Source: Enterococcus_D sp050529585
GTDB taxonomy: Bacteria > Bacillota > Bacilli > Lactobacillales > Enterococcaceae
Direction of reading: 5' to 3'
NCBI RefSeq assembly: GCF_050529585.1
Contig: NZ_CP172882.1
Location: 1,240,001-1,304,000 of the forward strand
DNA length: 64,000 nucleotides
In this document: piece by piece, positions 25,866-35,458 of the stretch
Numbering within the stretch: the stretch's first letter is position 1
Layout: every line of letters starts with the position of its first letter
Notes under the pieces: generated by a model
What the model was told of the DNA's origin: nothing
The model's input: only the letters and a program-made list of their open reading frames with translations
Database searches by the model: none
Position numbers and translations under genes: made by a program

Positions 25866-27935
25866 ATGGCGAATCTTTTGTTAGAAATTGGATTAGAAGA
25901 AATACCAGCCCATATCGTCACACCAAGTATGAAACAATTAGCGGAAAAAACGGCCGCTTTCTTAGAAAAACATGCTTTGCCATATGCTTCGATCGCTGCC
26001 TATTCGACACCACGGCGTTTAGCGGTCTATGTGACCGATATTCCTGAAAAACAAGCGGATACCGAAGAAGAAGTCAAAGGACCTGCGAAAAAAATCGCTT
26101 TAGATGAAGATGGCAACTGGTCAAAAGCTGCGCAAGGTTTTGTACGGGGGCAAGGAGTAACAACAGAGGATATCACGTTTAAAGAATTAAAAGGCGTTGA
26201 ATATGTCTATGTTACCAAAAAAACCAAAGGCCAAGCCACTATCGATGTTTTGGCGGGATTAAAAGAAGTGATCACGAGTTTGACTTTCCCAGTAACGATG
26301 CATTGGGCCGATCATGATTTTGAATACATTCGACCTATCCATTGGGTCGTGGCTTTGTATGACAGTGAAGTGATTCCTTTTGAAATTTTGGATGTGAAAA
26401 GCGGACGACAATCACGAGGTCATCGTTTCTTAGGTGAGGACGTCAGCTTTGATCATGCTGATGACTATTTGACAAAACTGACCCAGCAATTTGTGATCGC
26501 TGATCCTAAAAAACGTCAACAAATGATCGTTGATCAAATTGAAACGATCGCCCAAACCAATGACTGGCGTATTGATTTAGATGAAGATTTGTTGGAAGAA
26601 GTCAATAACCTTGTCGAATACCCAACCGCTTTTGTCGGTGATTTCGAAGAAAAATATTTAGCGATTCCGGAAGAAATCTTGGTTACTTCTATGAAAGAAC
26701 ATCAACGTTATTTTGATGTGCGAACAGTCGAAGGTCAATTGTTGCCGCACTTCATTTCTGTTCGGAATGGCGATTCAGTCAAAATCGATAATGTCATCAA
26801 AGGCAATCAAAAAGTCTTGACTGCACGCTTAGAAGATGCGGAATTCTTTTATAATGAAGACAAAAAGCTGACGATCGAACAATGTGTTGAGAAATTGAAA
26901 CATGTAACGTTCCATGAAAAAATTGGCAGCTTATTTGAAAAAATGCAGCGAACAGCTGTTGCGGCCAAAATCATTGGTGAAACAGTCGGCTTGTCTGCAG
27001 AAGAAATGATTGACTTGCAACGAGCAGCACAAATCTATAAATTTGATTTGGTTACCAATATGGTTGGAGAATTCCCTGAGTTACAAGGGATCATGGGTGA
27101 AAAATATGCCTTATTACAAGGAGAAACACCTGCAGTTGCTCAAGCGATTCGTGAACACTATATGCCAATCTCTGCGGAAGGTGCTTTGCCAGAATCGAAT
27201 ATTGGTGCTGTGTTGGCTATTGCGGATAAGTTAGATAGCTTATTATCCTTCTTTGCGGTGGATATGGTGCCAAGCGGTTCAAATGATCCATACGCATTAC
27301 GCCGTCAAAGCTATGGCATTATCCGAATCTTGGCAGAAAAACGTTGGTACTTCCCATTTGCGGAAATTCAAGAACAAATTCGCGGACTAGTGAATGCAGA
27401 CCTTGCCATCTATGGCATCGAACTGGCATCTGGTCAGGAACAAGTAACGGAATTTTTAAAAGGCCGTCTGCGTCAATTCTTGCTAAGCAAAAATACGCGT
27501 CATGATGTAATCGAGGCTGTTCTTGGTTCCCATCAAGGCGATATCAGCATGTTGTTTGAAGCTGCACAATTATTGCGTGGACATTTAGATGATGCTGACT
27601 TTAAACCATCCATGGAAGCATTGACGCGGGTCATCAATTTGGCTAAGAAAGCCGAATTATCTGAGGAAGAAATCGATCCGTCGTTATTTGAAAATGATGC
27701 CGAAAAAGACTTGTATGAGGCAGTGACTGCAGTAGAAGACCAGTTCGCCCAACAAACACTGGAACAAAATTATCAACATTTGGTTGCCTTGCGACCTTTG
27801 ATCGAGACCTATTTTAATCAAACCATGGTCATGGTGGAAGACGAGAATATCAGACGCAATCGTTTTGCTTTGCTGAATAAAATTGCAAAAATGAGTTTGG
27901 CCGTTGCAAGTTTAGATGCCTTGATCACGAAATAA
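25866..27935 (+). CDS. glyS: Glycyl-tRNA synthetase beta subunit
   Basis: A 689-residue subunit that binds tRNA-Gly. It starts with the family hallmark LLLEIGLEEIPA, has the HMxHDxxF-like tract MHWADHDFEYIRPIHW, an HD-type central domain (IADKLDSL region near 460) and a C-terminal anticodon-binding DALR-like part. Length is typical. It ends the T-box operon at a hairpin terminator. Confidence 0.97.
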   Translation: MANLLLEIGLEEIPAHIVTPSMKQLAEKTAAFLEKHALPYASIAAYSTPRRLAVYVTDIPEKQADTEEEVKGPAKKIALDEDGNWSKAAQGFVRGQGVTTEDITFKELKGVEYVYVTKKTKGQATIDVLAGLKEVITSLTFPVTMHWADHDFEYIRPIHWVVALYDSEVIPFEILDVKSGRQSRGHRFLGEDVSFDHADDYLTKLTQQFVIADPKKRQQMIVDQIETIAQTNDWRIDLDEDLLEEVNNLVEYPTAFVGDFEEKYLAIPEEILVTSMKEHQRYFDVRTVEGQLLPHFISVRNGDSVKIDNVIKGNQKVLTARLEDAEFFYNEDKKLTIEQCVEKLKHVTFHEKIGSLFEKMQRTAVAAKIIGETVGLSAEEMIDLQRAAQIYKFDLVTNMVGEFPELQGIMGEKYALLQGETPAVAQAIREHYMPISAEGALPESNIGAVLAIADKLDSLLSFFAVDMVPSGSNDPYALRRQSYGIIRILAEKRWYFPFAEIQEQIRGLVNADLAIYGIELASGQEQVTEFLKGRLRQFLLSKNTRHDVIEAVLGSHQGDISMLFEAAQLLRGHLDDADFKPSMEALTRVINLAKKAELSEEEIDPSLFENDAEKDLYEAVTAVEDQFAQQTLEQNYQHLVALRPLIETYFNQTMVMVEDENIRRNRFALLNKIAKMSLAVASLDALITK

Positions 27936-27970
27936 TCTTTTGCTGACATTCTGTTAGTGAGCCTTTAATT

Positions 27971-28010
27971 AAACCTTTGATGTGACGTTGCGCACATTAG
28001 AGGTTTTTTT
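27971..28010 (+). terminator. Terminator after glyS
   Basis: Arms AAACCTTTGATGTG and CACATTAGAGGTTT (imperfect) followed by a T run. Confidence 0.8.
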
Positions 28011-28065
28011 GTATCAATCGTTAGTCGTCGATTATTATGCAAAATGAGATATTTTCAATTTGATA

Positions 28066-28094
28066 TTGACTATTCTATTAAAGAAATTTAAGAT
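28066..28094 (+). promoter_or_regulatory. Promoter of the histidine operon
   Basis: TTGACT, 17 bases, TAAGAT, about 57 bases before the first start codon. The leader is too short for a histidine T-box, and none of its conserved sequence was seen. Confidence 0.6.
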
Positions 28095-28150
28095 GTTTTT
28101 AATACAATTTTGCGAAAGAGGTTTTTTCTGCGCATCGAGAGGAGCATTTG

Positions 28151-29719
28151 ATGGAAGATTTATTAAACATTTTACGACCAGAAGAACGGATTGCACTTCA
28201 GTTAAGAGAATTATACGAGCATCGGCACTTTCATCTGTTTCGATTGAGCAGTTTCGAAGAATATGATTTATATTTGCAAAATAAAGCCTTTTTAACAAAC
28301 GCTGATCCAATCACATTTACTGGCAATAATGGTCGTTTGATGGCTTTAAATCCGGATGTGACATTGTCGATCGTCAAAAATACTCCGATCGGTGAAGCCC
28401 GCAGAGTTTACTACAATGAAGATGTGTATCGTCATGACCGTAAAGACGGTGAGTATAAACGCATCAATCAAATTGGTCTTGAGATGATTGGTCAGATCGA
28501 CCCTGAAAGTGAAGCAGAAGTTATTCGACTGGCGATGGAAAGTTTGGCTGTTGCTGGCGAAGGGGCGTTGGATATTTCGCATATTGGCTTGGTGGAAGAC
28601 GTTGTGGATCGATTTGCTCCCTGCGGCTTGCAAAAAAAGGCAATCATGGCCTTGCAAACAAAAAGCCCTCATACGATGCGAGCCGTTTGTGGAGAAGCTG
28701 GGCTGAGTGACAGCGTAACAACTGCCTTGACACGTTTGACAGCTATTTCTGGTCCTTTTGAAGAAGTTGCAGCAGAAGTGGTGTCACTGGTGGGGGATTT
28801 CCCGAAAGCGTCCCAAGCAATGGTTGAACTGATTGCACTGCATGATCAATTGCAAGCCAATTGTCCTGCCACGGCTGCGATCGATTTACGTTTAGATTTT
28901 TCTTTCGTTAATGATACCGATTATTATAGTGGTTTATTGTTCCAAGGGTTTCTAGAAGGTATACCCCATGCCGTCTTATTTGGCGGACGCTATGATCACT
29001 TGCTCAAAGCCCATGGCGCACAACAAGGCGCTATTGGGTTTGGGATGTATTTGAATGGCATCGACCGGCAAAACCAACAATCGAAATTATCGACGAAAGC
29101 GTATTTGGATATTGCTTTGCCTAAAGGAAGAATGGGTACTGCTATTTATCAAATGCTGATCGAAGCCAATTTAGTCAGTGCCGGTTTATTTGATGACAGT
29201 CGCAAGCTGATCTTTCAAGATGATGTCCATAATATTCGCTTCTTTCTGGTAAAGCCTAGTGATGTCGATCAATACGTTGATCGAGGTGCCGCTGATATTG
29301 GAGTTGTTGGGTTAGATGTTTTACTAGAAGGTGAGACCGATGTCCTCGAAGTATTGGATTTAAAGATTGGTTCATGCAAGATGGTGGTAGCTGGTAAAGC
29401 AGATTTTCAACCAGATTCGACAAGACCTTTGCGGGTCGCGACCAAATATCCGCAAATCACGCGCCATTATTATAATGACATTCGGCAATCGATCGAATTG
29501 ATTGAACTTCATGGTTCGATCGAACTGGCTCCATTATTAGATTTATCCGATGTAATCGTTGATATCGTAGAAACTGGTACGACATTGAAAGAAAATCATT
29601 TGGTGGTATTGCAAGAATTTTTAGAATCTTCTGCTCGTTTGATCGTCAATCCAGTTTCTTGGCGTTTCAAAGAAGCAGCAATCCAAGAGTTTATTCAAAA
29701 GGTAGGGAATAACTTATGA
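28151..29719 (+). CDS. hisZG: HisZ-HisG fusion: ATP phosphoribosyltransferase, regulatory plus catalytic
   Basis: A 522-residue protein in one uninterrupted frame. Residues 1 to about 304 are HisZ, the histidyl-tRNA-synthetase-like regulatory subunit (ALNPDVTLS motif 2-like segment, GGRYDHLLKAHG motif 3-like segment). Residues about 317-522 are a short-form HisG (LDIALPKGRMG, GAADIGVVGLD, and the PRPP loop IVDIVETGTTLKE), lacking the C-terminal regulatory domain of long HisG. Together they catalyse the first, feedback-inhibited step of histidine synthesis. Normally these are separate genes. The joint (about base 29060-29100) has no stop, no ATG and no ribosome binding site. ATG at 28151 follows GAGAGGAG; ATGA overlap with hisD. 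Confidence 0.9.
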   Translation: MEDLLNILRPEERIALQLRELYEHRHFHLFRLSSFEEYDLYLQNKAFLTNADPITFTGNNGRLMALNPDVTLSIVKNTPIGEARRVYYNEDVYRHDRKDGEYKRINQIGLEMIGQIDPESEAEVIRLAMESLAVAGEGALDISHIGLVEDVVDRFAPCGLQKKAIMALQTKSPHTMRAVCGEAGLSDSVTTALTRLTAISGPFEEVAAEVVSLVGDFPKASQAMVELIALHDQLQANCPATAAIDLRLDFSFVNDTDYYSGLLFQGFLEGIPHAVLFGGRYDHLLKAHGAQQGAIGFGMYLNGIDRQNQQSKLSTKAYLDIALPKGRMGTAIYQMLIEANLVSAGLFDDSRKLIFQDDVHNIRFFLVKPSDVDQYVDRGAADIGVVGLDVLLEGETDVLEVLDLKIGSCKMVVAGKADFQPDSTRPLRVATKYPQITRHYYNDIRQSIELIELHGSIELAPLLDLSDVIVDIVETGTTLKENHLVVLQEFLESSARLIVNPVSWRFKEAAIQEFIQKVGNNL

Positions 29720-30999
29720 TCAAACGTTTTGATAGCAAAAAACATTCTTTAGCAGAAATTTTAAAGCGTCAGAATAGCCAAACGCTAAATGTGGTCACCG
29801 AAACGAATCAGATTTTAGAAGCGGTCCAAAAAGAGGGCGACCAAGCGTTGCGCCACTTCACGAAACTTTTTGATGGTCATATGCTTGAAGATTTGGCTTA
29901 TCCACCTGCCAAAATCGCTGCGGCAATCGATGCTATCTCTCCTGAGTTGGTTGCTGTCTTGACACAAGCCAAAGCCAATATCAGTACTTTTCATCAGCGA
30001 CAAACCCAACAAGGATTCATGCAGTCGCAGCCTGGGCAGGTCATGGGACAACAGATCGTTCCATTAAGCAGAGTTGGCGTCTATGTGCCTGGTGGAACAG
30101 CTGCCTATCCAAGTACAGTCTTGATGACGGTCATACCAGCTTTGATTGCTGGTGTGAAAGAAATCGTCATGGTGACACCGGCGAATGAGCATGGGGAGAT
30201 CACGCCTGCTGTCCTGGCCGCAGCACATCTGACAGGCGTCACCGAAATCTATCCCATAGGTGGTGCGCAAGCCATTGCGGCGCTGGCGTATGGTACTGAA
30301 ACCATTCAGCCAGTGGATAAAATCGTTGGACCAGGAAATATCTATGTTGCGACTGCCAAAAAATTAGTGAATGGTCTTGTGGGAATCGATACGATCGCCG
30401 GGCCAAGTGATGTGTTGATCGTCGCAGACAGTACAGCCAATCCAAACTGGATCGCTGCTGATCTATTGGCACAAGCAGAACATGATGTACAGGCCCAGGC
30501 TATTTTGGTCACGCCCGATTCGGATATGATCGATCAAGTCGCCTTCGCCCTCGAAAAGCAAGTAGTAGATTTACCGCGACAAAAAATCGCTGCTCAATCA
30601 TTGCTAGACCATGGCAAATTGATTCTAGTCAATGATTTGGAAGAAGCAATCTCCATCGCCAACCAGATTGCTCCTGAACATTTAGAATTGGCTGTTGCCG
30701 ACCCCTTTGCTTTGCTTGGGTCAGTTCGTCATGCGGGCAGCACCTTTTTGGGTCATCATACCCCAGAAGTCTTGGGTGATTATCTTGCTGGTCCCAATCA
30801 CACCTTGCCAACAGAAGGAACAGCGCGATTTTCTTCTGGATTATCGGTACAAGATTTCGTGAAACGCTGCAGTTATCTCTATTACAGTGCGGCAGCTGCC
30901 AAAGACATCCGAGCATCAGTCATCGAATTCGCAGAAGCCGAAGGATTAAGCGGTCACGCATTTTCGATGGCGATCAGAGGGGAGGATGTGGAGCTATGA
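29716..30999 (+). CDS. hisD: Histidinol dehydrogenase
   Basis: A 427-residue zinc enzyme that oxidises L-histidinol to histidine in two NAD+-dependent steps, the last of the pathway. Conserved tracts: PGGTAAYPSTVLM, DKIVGPGNIYVATAKK, DTIAGPSDVL, QAEHD (zinc ligands) and NHTLPT. Full length. It overlaps both neighbours by four bases (ATGA), indicating tight coupling. Confidence 0.97.
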   Translation: MIKRFDSKKHSLAEILKRQNSQTLNVVTETNQILEAVQKEGDQALRHFTKLFDGHMLEDLAYPPAKIAAAIDAISPELVAVLTQAKANISTFHQRQTQQGFMQSQPGQVMGQQIVPLSRVGVYVPGGTAAYPSTVLMTVIPALIAGVKEIVMVTPANEHGEITPAVLAAAHLTGVTEIYPIGGAQAIAALAYGTETIQPVDKIVGPGNIYVATAKKLVNGLVGIDTIAGPSDVLIVADSTANPNWIAADLLAQAEHDVQAQAILVTPDSDMIDQVAFALEKQVVDLPRQKIAAQSLLDHGKLILVNDLEEAISIANQIAPEHLELAVADPFALLGSVRHAGSTFLGHHTPEVLGDYLAGPNHTLPTEGTARFSSGLSVQDFVKRCSYLYYSAAAAKDIRASVIEFAEAEGLSGHAFSMAIRGEDVEL

Positions 31000-32054
31000 G
31001 TTTTTTAGATCCAAAATATCGGCATCTTGTGCCGTATGTTCCAGGAGAACAGCCGAAACAAACAGCGGTCATCAAACTGAATACGAATGAAAATCCATAT
31101 CCGCCAGCACCAGGTGTTGAAAAAGCGGTTCAGTTAGCGGTACAACAATTAGCAAAATATTCAGATGCTTCCTGTCTGCAAGTCCGTATGCCATTGGCAC
31201 AATATTTAGGTGTTGCAATAGAAGAAGTATTTGTTGGAAACGGCAGCGATGAAGTCCTGTCTTTGGCTTTTCAAGCTTTTATGGCAAATGGCGTCGCTTA
31301 TCCCGATATCACTTATGGCTTTTATCAAGTTTTTGCTGACATGTATCAAATTGAGGCGGTCGTCCTGCCATTGAAAGAGGATCTCACCATTGATTTGAAT
31401 CCTTATCAATCATTAAGCCAAACAATCGTGATCGCGAACCCGAATGCACCGACAGGATTGAATGTACCGGCCGCTTCTTTAGAAAAATTGGTGAAAGAAA
31501 ACCCAGATCGTTTGGTAATCATTGATGAGGCGTATGTTGATTTCGGTGGGGAATCGATGGTGCCTTATACAAAGCACTACGATAATTTATTGGTGATTGG
31601 CACCTTTTCAAAATCTCGTCAGTTGGCAGGCGCCCGTTTGGGATATGCGGTTGGCAATCAAGCATTGATTGCAGATTTGAATCGCTTGAAATTTGCGGTC
31701 AATCCGTATAATGTCAATGCACTAACGTTAGCAGCAGGTGCAGCTTCTCTTGCGGATGACACATATTTTGCTGCGCAAGTTCACAAAGTTATTCAAGTAC
31801 GGGAGTCGACCAAAAATGAGTTGGTGGAACTTGGTTTTCATGTAACAGACAGTGCTGCCAATTTTGTTTTTATCACGCATCCGCACATCAGTGCCAAAGT
31901 CTTACAAGATCAATTGAGGAACGATCAAATATATGTCAGATGGTTTGATCAGCCGCTTATCGAGAATTATTTGCGGGTGACAATCGGTACAAAAACACAA
32001 ATGGATATTTTTATCCAATCGGTTCAAATGATTTTGAAGGAGGTTACCCAATGA
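30996..32054 (+). CDS. hisC: Histidinol-phosphate aminotransferase
   Basis: A 352-residue class I/II PLP aminotransferase. NPNAPTGL, DEAYVDF and the PLP lysine region GTFSKSRQLAGARLG are visible. It transfers the amino group from glutamate to imidazole acetol phosphate. Its place between hisD and hisB supports the HisC assignment over a general aromatic aminotransferase. ATGA overlaps at both ends. Confidence 0.95.
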   Translation: MSFLDPKYRHLVPYVPGEQPKQTAVIKLNTNENPYPPAPGVEKAVQLAVQQLAKYSDASCLQVRMPLAQYLGVAIEEVFVGNGSDEVLSLAFQAFMANGVAYPDITYGFYQVFADMYQIEAVVLPLKEDLTIDLNPYQSLSQTIVIANPNAPTGLNVPAASLEKLVKENPDRLVIIDEAYVDFGGESMVPYTKHYDNLLVIGTFSKSRQLAGARLGYAVGNQALIADLNRLKFAVNPYNVNALTLAAGAASLADDTYFAAQVHKVIQVRESTKNELVELGFHVTDSAANFVFITHPHISAKVLQDQLRNDQIYVRWFDQPLIENYLRVTIGTKTQMDIFIQSVQMILKEVTQ

Positions 32055-32641
32055 GAGAAGCGCGGATCACTAGAAATACAACTGAAACAAAAATCGATAT
32101 GTACTTGCAGATCGATGGAAGCGGAAAACAAAGGATTGAAACGAATGTAGGTTTCTTCGATCATATGTTGGAATTGTTCGCACGTCATGGCCGTTTTGAT
32201 TTAGATTTGACCGTGGATGGTGATATCCATGTCGATGCCCATCATACTGTTGAAGATGCGGCAATCGTGATTGCTAGAGGTTTTTCTGACGCATTAGCCG
32301 AACGCAGAGGGATCGTCCGGTATGGCTCCTTTCATTTGCCAATGGATGAAGCGTTAGTCGTTTGCGCTATTGATATCAGTGGCAGAGGGATGGCTGTTGT
32401 TGATTTGGCGATTCCAATGCAACAGATCGGCTCTTTTGCTACAGAACTTGTTGAAGAGTTTTTTGTGGCTTTTGCGAGAGAGTTGGGGGCTTCGATCCAT
32501 TTACATCAAATCGCCGGTAAAAACAGCCACCACATTGTTGAGGCTTGTTTCAAAGGTTTTGGTCGCGCGCTTGCTCAAGCCGTTGCCATTGACCAAACTG
32601 CCCCAGATGTCATTCCTTCAACCAAAGGAACGATCTTATAA
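32051..32641 (+). CDS. hisB: Imidazoleglycerol-phosphate dehydratase
   Basis: A 196-residue single-function IGPD (no phosphatase domain). Both manganese-binding duplicated motifs are present: DAHHTVEDAAI and KNSHHIVEACFK. VGFFDHML near residue 35 is also conserved. Because this HisB is monofunctional, a separate histidinol-phosphatase is needed and none is in this operon. Confidence 0.97.
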   Translation: MREARITRNTTETKIDMYLQIDGSGKQRIETNVGFFDHMLELFARHGRFDLDLTVDGDIHVDAHHTVEDAAIVIARGFSDALAERRGIVRYGSFHLPMDEALVVCAIDISGRGMAVVDLAIPMQQIGSFATELVEEFFVAFARELGASIHLHQIAGKNSHHIVEACFKGFGRALAQAVAIDQTAPDVIPSTKGTIL

Positions 32642-32665
32642 TCCAAAAGAAAAGAGGTGGTACAG

Positions 32666-33292
32666 ATGTTGGTGATCGTTGATTACGGCGTCGGAAATAC
32701 ATTTAGTATCCAGAGTTCTCTTACACATTTAGGTATTGCTTCTCGTGTTTCAAATGAAGCGTCGGAAGTGGCCGCTGCGGATCAATTGATTTTACCAGGC
32801 GTAGGCGCTTTTGGGGATGCTAAAGCGATGCTGGATAACAGCGGTTTGGTACCTTTAATTCTTGAAAAAGTTGAATATGGTACACCATTACTAGGAATCT
32901 GTCTCGGTATGCAGTTGTTGTTTGAAGAAAGTGAAGAGTTTGGGCAGCACCAGGGATTAGGTTTGATCAAAGGGAAAATCAGATCTTTAAAAGATCGATT
33001 TCAGATGGAATCCATTGAGTATAAGGTACCACACATCGGATGGAACACATTGCAGCAATACCGAGCATCTCCCATCACGAAATATCTGACCAATGATCCA
33101 TTTGTCTATTATGTGCATAGTTACTATGCCACGGCATGCGAGGATTCGTTGGTTGCAGATAGTCCATATGGGATAGCCATTCCAGGAATCGTTCAGCACA
33201 GACACGTTTATGGTACGCAATTTCATCCTGAAAAGAGCGGGGAAACGGGCTTAAAAATTTTGAAAGCTTTTGCGGAGGTGGAAAAAGGATGA
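32666..33292 (+). CDS. hisH: Imidazole glycerol phosphate synthase, glutaminase subunit
   Basis: A 208-residue class I glutamine amidotransferase. The triad is Cys79 in LGICLGMQ plus His and Glu in FHPEKS near the C-terminus. It hands ammonia to HisF. AGAGGTGG five bases before the ATG at 32666 sets the start; the upstream GTG overlaps that site. ATGA overlap with hisA. Confidence 0.96.
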   Translation: MLVIVDYGVGNTFSIQSSLTHLGIASRVSNEASEVAAADQLILPGVGAFGDAKAMLDNSGLVPLILEKVEYGTPLLGICLGMQLLFEESEEFGQHQGLGLIKGKIRSLKDRFQMESIEYKVPHIGWNTLQQYRASPITKYLTNDPFVYYVHSYYATACEDSLVADSPYGIAIPGIVQHRHVYGTQFHPEKSGETGLKILKAFAEVEKG

Positions 33293-34026
33293 ATATTTAC
33301 CCAGCTATTGATTTACTAGATAATCATGTCGTGCGGTTGACACAAGGAGATTATCAACAAAGAGAAATTTTTGGGACCGATCCCCTTGTATTTGCACAAA
33401 CGTTTTTTGAACAAGGTGCAACGCATTTACATGTGGTGGATTTAAACGGCGCACGCAATGGGCAGCAAGCGCAGTTTGATATCATTAAAAAGATTGTGTC
33501 GTCAACCTCTTTACTTGTAGAAGTCGGTGGCGGTATTCGTACGCAAGCAGCTGTCGATGCGTATCTGGCAGCTGGTGTCAGTCAAGTGATTTTAGGGACG
33601 ATAGCTGCCAAAGACCCTCAATTAACTAAGAAGCTGCTCCAAGAATATGGTGCGCAAGTCGTGATCGGTGTTGATGCCAAAAACGGGCAAGTAGCAGTAG
33701 ATGGCTGGGAAACAAGTACTGAGCTTTCAGCAAAAGATTTTTGTCAAGAGTTGGTGTCTTGGGGATGTCAACGGATCATTTATACAGAAATCGAAAGAGA
33801 TGGTACCGGCTTAGGTATCAATGGTCCTTTGTATCAAAACTTACAGCAAATACCTGATTTAGCTATCACAGCTTCAGGCGGTGTGGCGACTTTAACAGAT
33901 ATCGATACGCTAACGGCGATTGGGGTTGAAGGAGTCATCATCGGCAAGGCACTCTATAATGGTTCTCTTTCTTTGCCAGAGGTTCTTCGTCGTGCCAATC
34001 GTTTATCAAAGGAGGCGTGGCGATGA
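33289..34026 (+). CDS. hisA: ProFAR isomerase
   Basis: A 245-residue (beta/alpha)8-barrel isomerase. The catalytic N-terminal Asp lies in YPAIDLLDNHVVRL; the phosphate-binding loops VEVGGGIRT and ASGGVATL are present in the two half barrels. It converts ProFAR to PRFAR, the HisF/H substrate. Coupled to hisH and hisF by four-base overlaps. Confidence 0.96.
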   Translation: MNIYPAIDLLDNHVVRLTQGDYQQREIFGTDPLVFAQTFFEQGATHLHVVDLNGARNGQQAQFDIIKKIVSSTSLLVEVGGGIRTQAAVDAYLAAGVSQVILGTIAAKDPQLTKKLLQEYGAQVVIGVDAKNGQVAVDGWETSTELSAKDFCQELVSWGCQRIIYTEIERDGTGLGINGPLYQNLQQIPDLAITASGGVATLTDIDTLTAIGVEGVIIGKALYNGSLSLPEVLRRANRLSKEAWR

Positions 34027-34817
34027 TCACCAAACGGATCATTCCTTGTTTGGATGTTCAAGACGGTCGAGTAGTGAAAGGCATCAATTTTACTGATTTA
34101 AAAGATATCCATGATCCAGTGAACTTGGCTGCCTATTATAACCAGCAAGGGGCAGATGAGTTGGTATTTTATGATATTACAGCATCGGCTCAAGGACGGA
34201 AATTGTTTACCGATGTCTTGAAGCGGACGGCTGCTGAAATATTTATTCCACTAACTGTCGGCGGCGGTATCAACCAAGTCCAAGATTTTGAGCGTGTGCT
34301 GCAATGCGGTGCGGATAAAGTGAGTGTCAATTCTGGTGCCGTCAACAATCCATTGCTGATCAAAGAAGCAGCCAAACGCTATGGCAGCCAATGTGTCGTA
34401 CTTAGCGTGGATGTCAAAAGAGTGGGAGACGATTACCATGTCTATACCCATGGTGGTCGCCAAGATACGGGAATCGATGCTTTTGAGTGGCTGCTTATGG
34501 CAGAAGCCTATGGTGCAGGAGAAGTTGTCATCAACAGTATGGATGCAGATGGAGTGAAACATGGCTTTGATCTTCCATTACTGCAGCGGGTAACAGAAAC
34601 CGTATCACTGCCAATCATCGCTTCGGGCGGCGCAGGAGGGATGGAGGATTTTCTCGAGCTATTTGCACTCCCTGGAATCGATGCCGGATTAGCCGCCTCA
34701 ATTTTTCATTATCGGGAAGTAGAGATTGAACAGCTTAAGCAATATCTGGCAAGGTACGATTTACCAATACGAATTGCAGAAACGAAAGGGAGGCGTGGCG
34801 ATGGCTATCAAATTTGA
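34023..34817 (+). CDS. hisF: Imidazole glycerol phosphate synthase, cyclase subunit
   Basis: A 264-residue barrel enzyme that, with HisH, makes imidazole glycerol phosphate and AICAR. KRIIPCLDVQDGRVVKG at the start has the catalytic Asp11-type residue, with LTVGGGI and IASGGAGG phosphate loops. The ATG at 34023 overlaps the hisA stop (ATGA) with GGAGG upstream; the GTG six bases earlier is too close to that site. Confidence 0.97.
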   Translation: MITKRIIPCLDVQDGRVVKGINFTDLKDIHDPVNLAAYYNQQGADELVFYDITASAQGRKLFTDVLKRTAAEIFIPLTVGGGINQVQDFERVLQCGADKVSVNSGAVNNPLLIKEAAKRYGSQCVVLSVDVKRVGDDYHVYTHGGRQDTGIDAFEWLLMAEAYGAGEVVINSMDADGVKHGFDLPLLQRVTETVSLPIIASGGAGGMEDFLELFALPGIDAGLAASIFHYREVEIEQLKQYLARYDLPIRIAETKGRRGDGYQI

Positions 34818-35439
34818 TGCACAAGGTTTGGTCCCTGTGATCGTTCAAGATTTATATACCAATCAGGTGCTAACCTTGGCCTACATGAATGAAGAAAGTC
34901 TGCAGATGACTGTAGATGAAGGACGAATGACATATTATTCCCGTAGCCGGCAGGTATTGTGGCGTAAAGGAGAAACCAGCGGCAATTATCAGTATTTAGT
35001 TTCTCTAACCGCTGATTGCGATCAAGATGCGTTGGTGGCTAAAGTCATCAAAGATGGACCGGCTTGTCACCAAGGTACACAGAGTTGCTTCACCCATCTA
35101 ATGTATCAAAGTCAAGATACGCTTTTATCATTGAATGACTTATCAGCACTGATCGACGAGCGGAAACAAACACCGCAATCTGGCAGTTATACGAGTTATC
35201 TGTTTGAAAAAGGTCGCGAAAAAATCCTGAAAAAAGTCGGCGAAGAAGCAGCTGAAGTAATCATTGCGGGGATAAAAAATGATCATGAAGAAACGGTCTA
35301 TGAAAGTGCTGATTTGATCTATCATTTGCTGGTTTTATTGGCAGAGATGGATATTCCGTTTACAAAGATCCAATCAGAATTATCCAAGCGACATGTTGTG
35401 GATCATAAAGTGAAACAAGAACGACTGGGAGGCGCATAG
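34801..35439 (+). CDS. hisIE: Bifunctional phosphoribosyl-AMP cyclohydrolase / phosphoribosyl-ATP pyrophosphatase
   Basis: A 212-residue fusion. Residues 1 to about 115 are HisI (TYYSRSRQVLWRKGETSG, the Asp-rich DCDQDA metal site and the Cys pair in PACHQGTQSCF). Residues from about 120 are HisE (GREKILKKVGEEAAEV, ESADLIYHLLVLL). It does steps 2 and 3 of histidine synthesis. The start ATG at 34801 has GGGAGG seven bases upstream and lies 17 bases inside hisF. Last gene of the operon. Confidence 0.97.
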   Translation: MAIKFDAQGLVPVIVQDLYTNQVLTLAYMNEESLQMTVDEGRMTYYSRSRQVLWRKGETSGNYQYLVSLTADCDQDALVAKVIKDGPACHQGTQSCFTHLMYQSQDTLLSLNDLSALIDERKQTPQSGSYTSYLFEKGREKILKKVGEEAAEVIIAGIKNDHEETVYESADLIYHLLVLLAEMDIPFTKIQSELSKRHVVDHKVKQERLGGA

Positions 35440-35458
35440 GCAGTTTCTTTCAATGAAT

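Noticed and set aside
28011..28150. Histidine T-box before hisZG
   Set aside because: The leader is only about 55 bases after the promoter, without the GGTGG-type T-box core or a terminator hairpin.
29050..29110. HisZ/HisG joint as a frameshift or assembly artefact
   Set aside because: The frame is continuous with normal codon use on both sides, both domains are complete, and no alternative start or stop lies near the joint. It cannot be fully excluded without other genomes.
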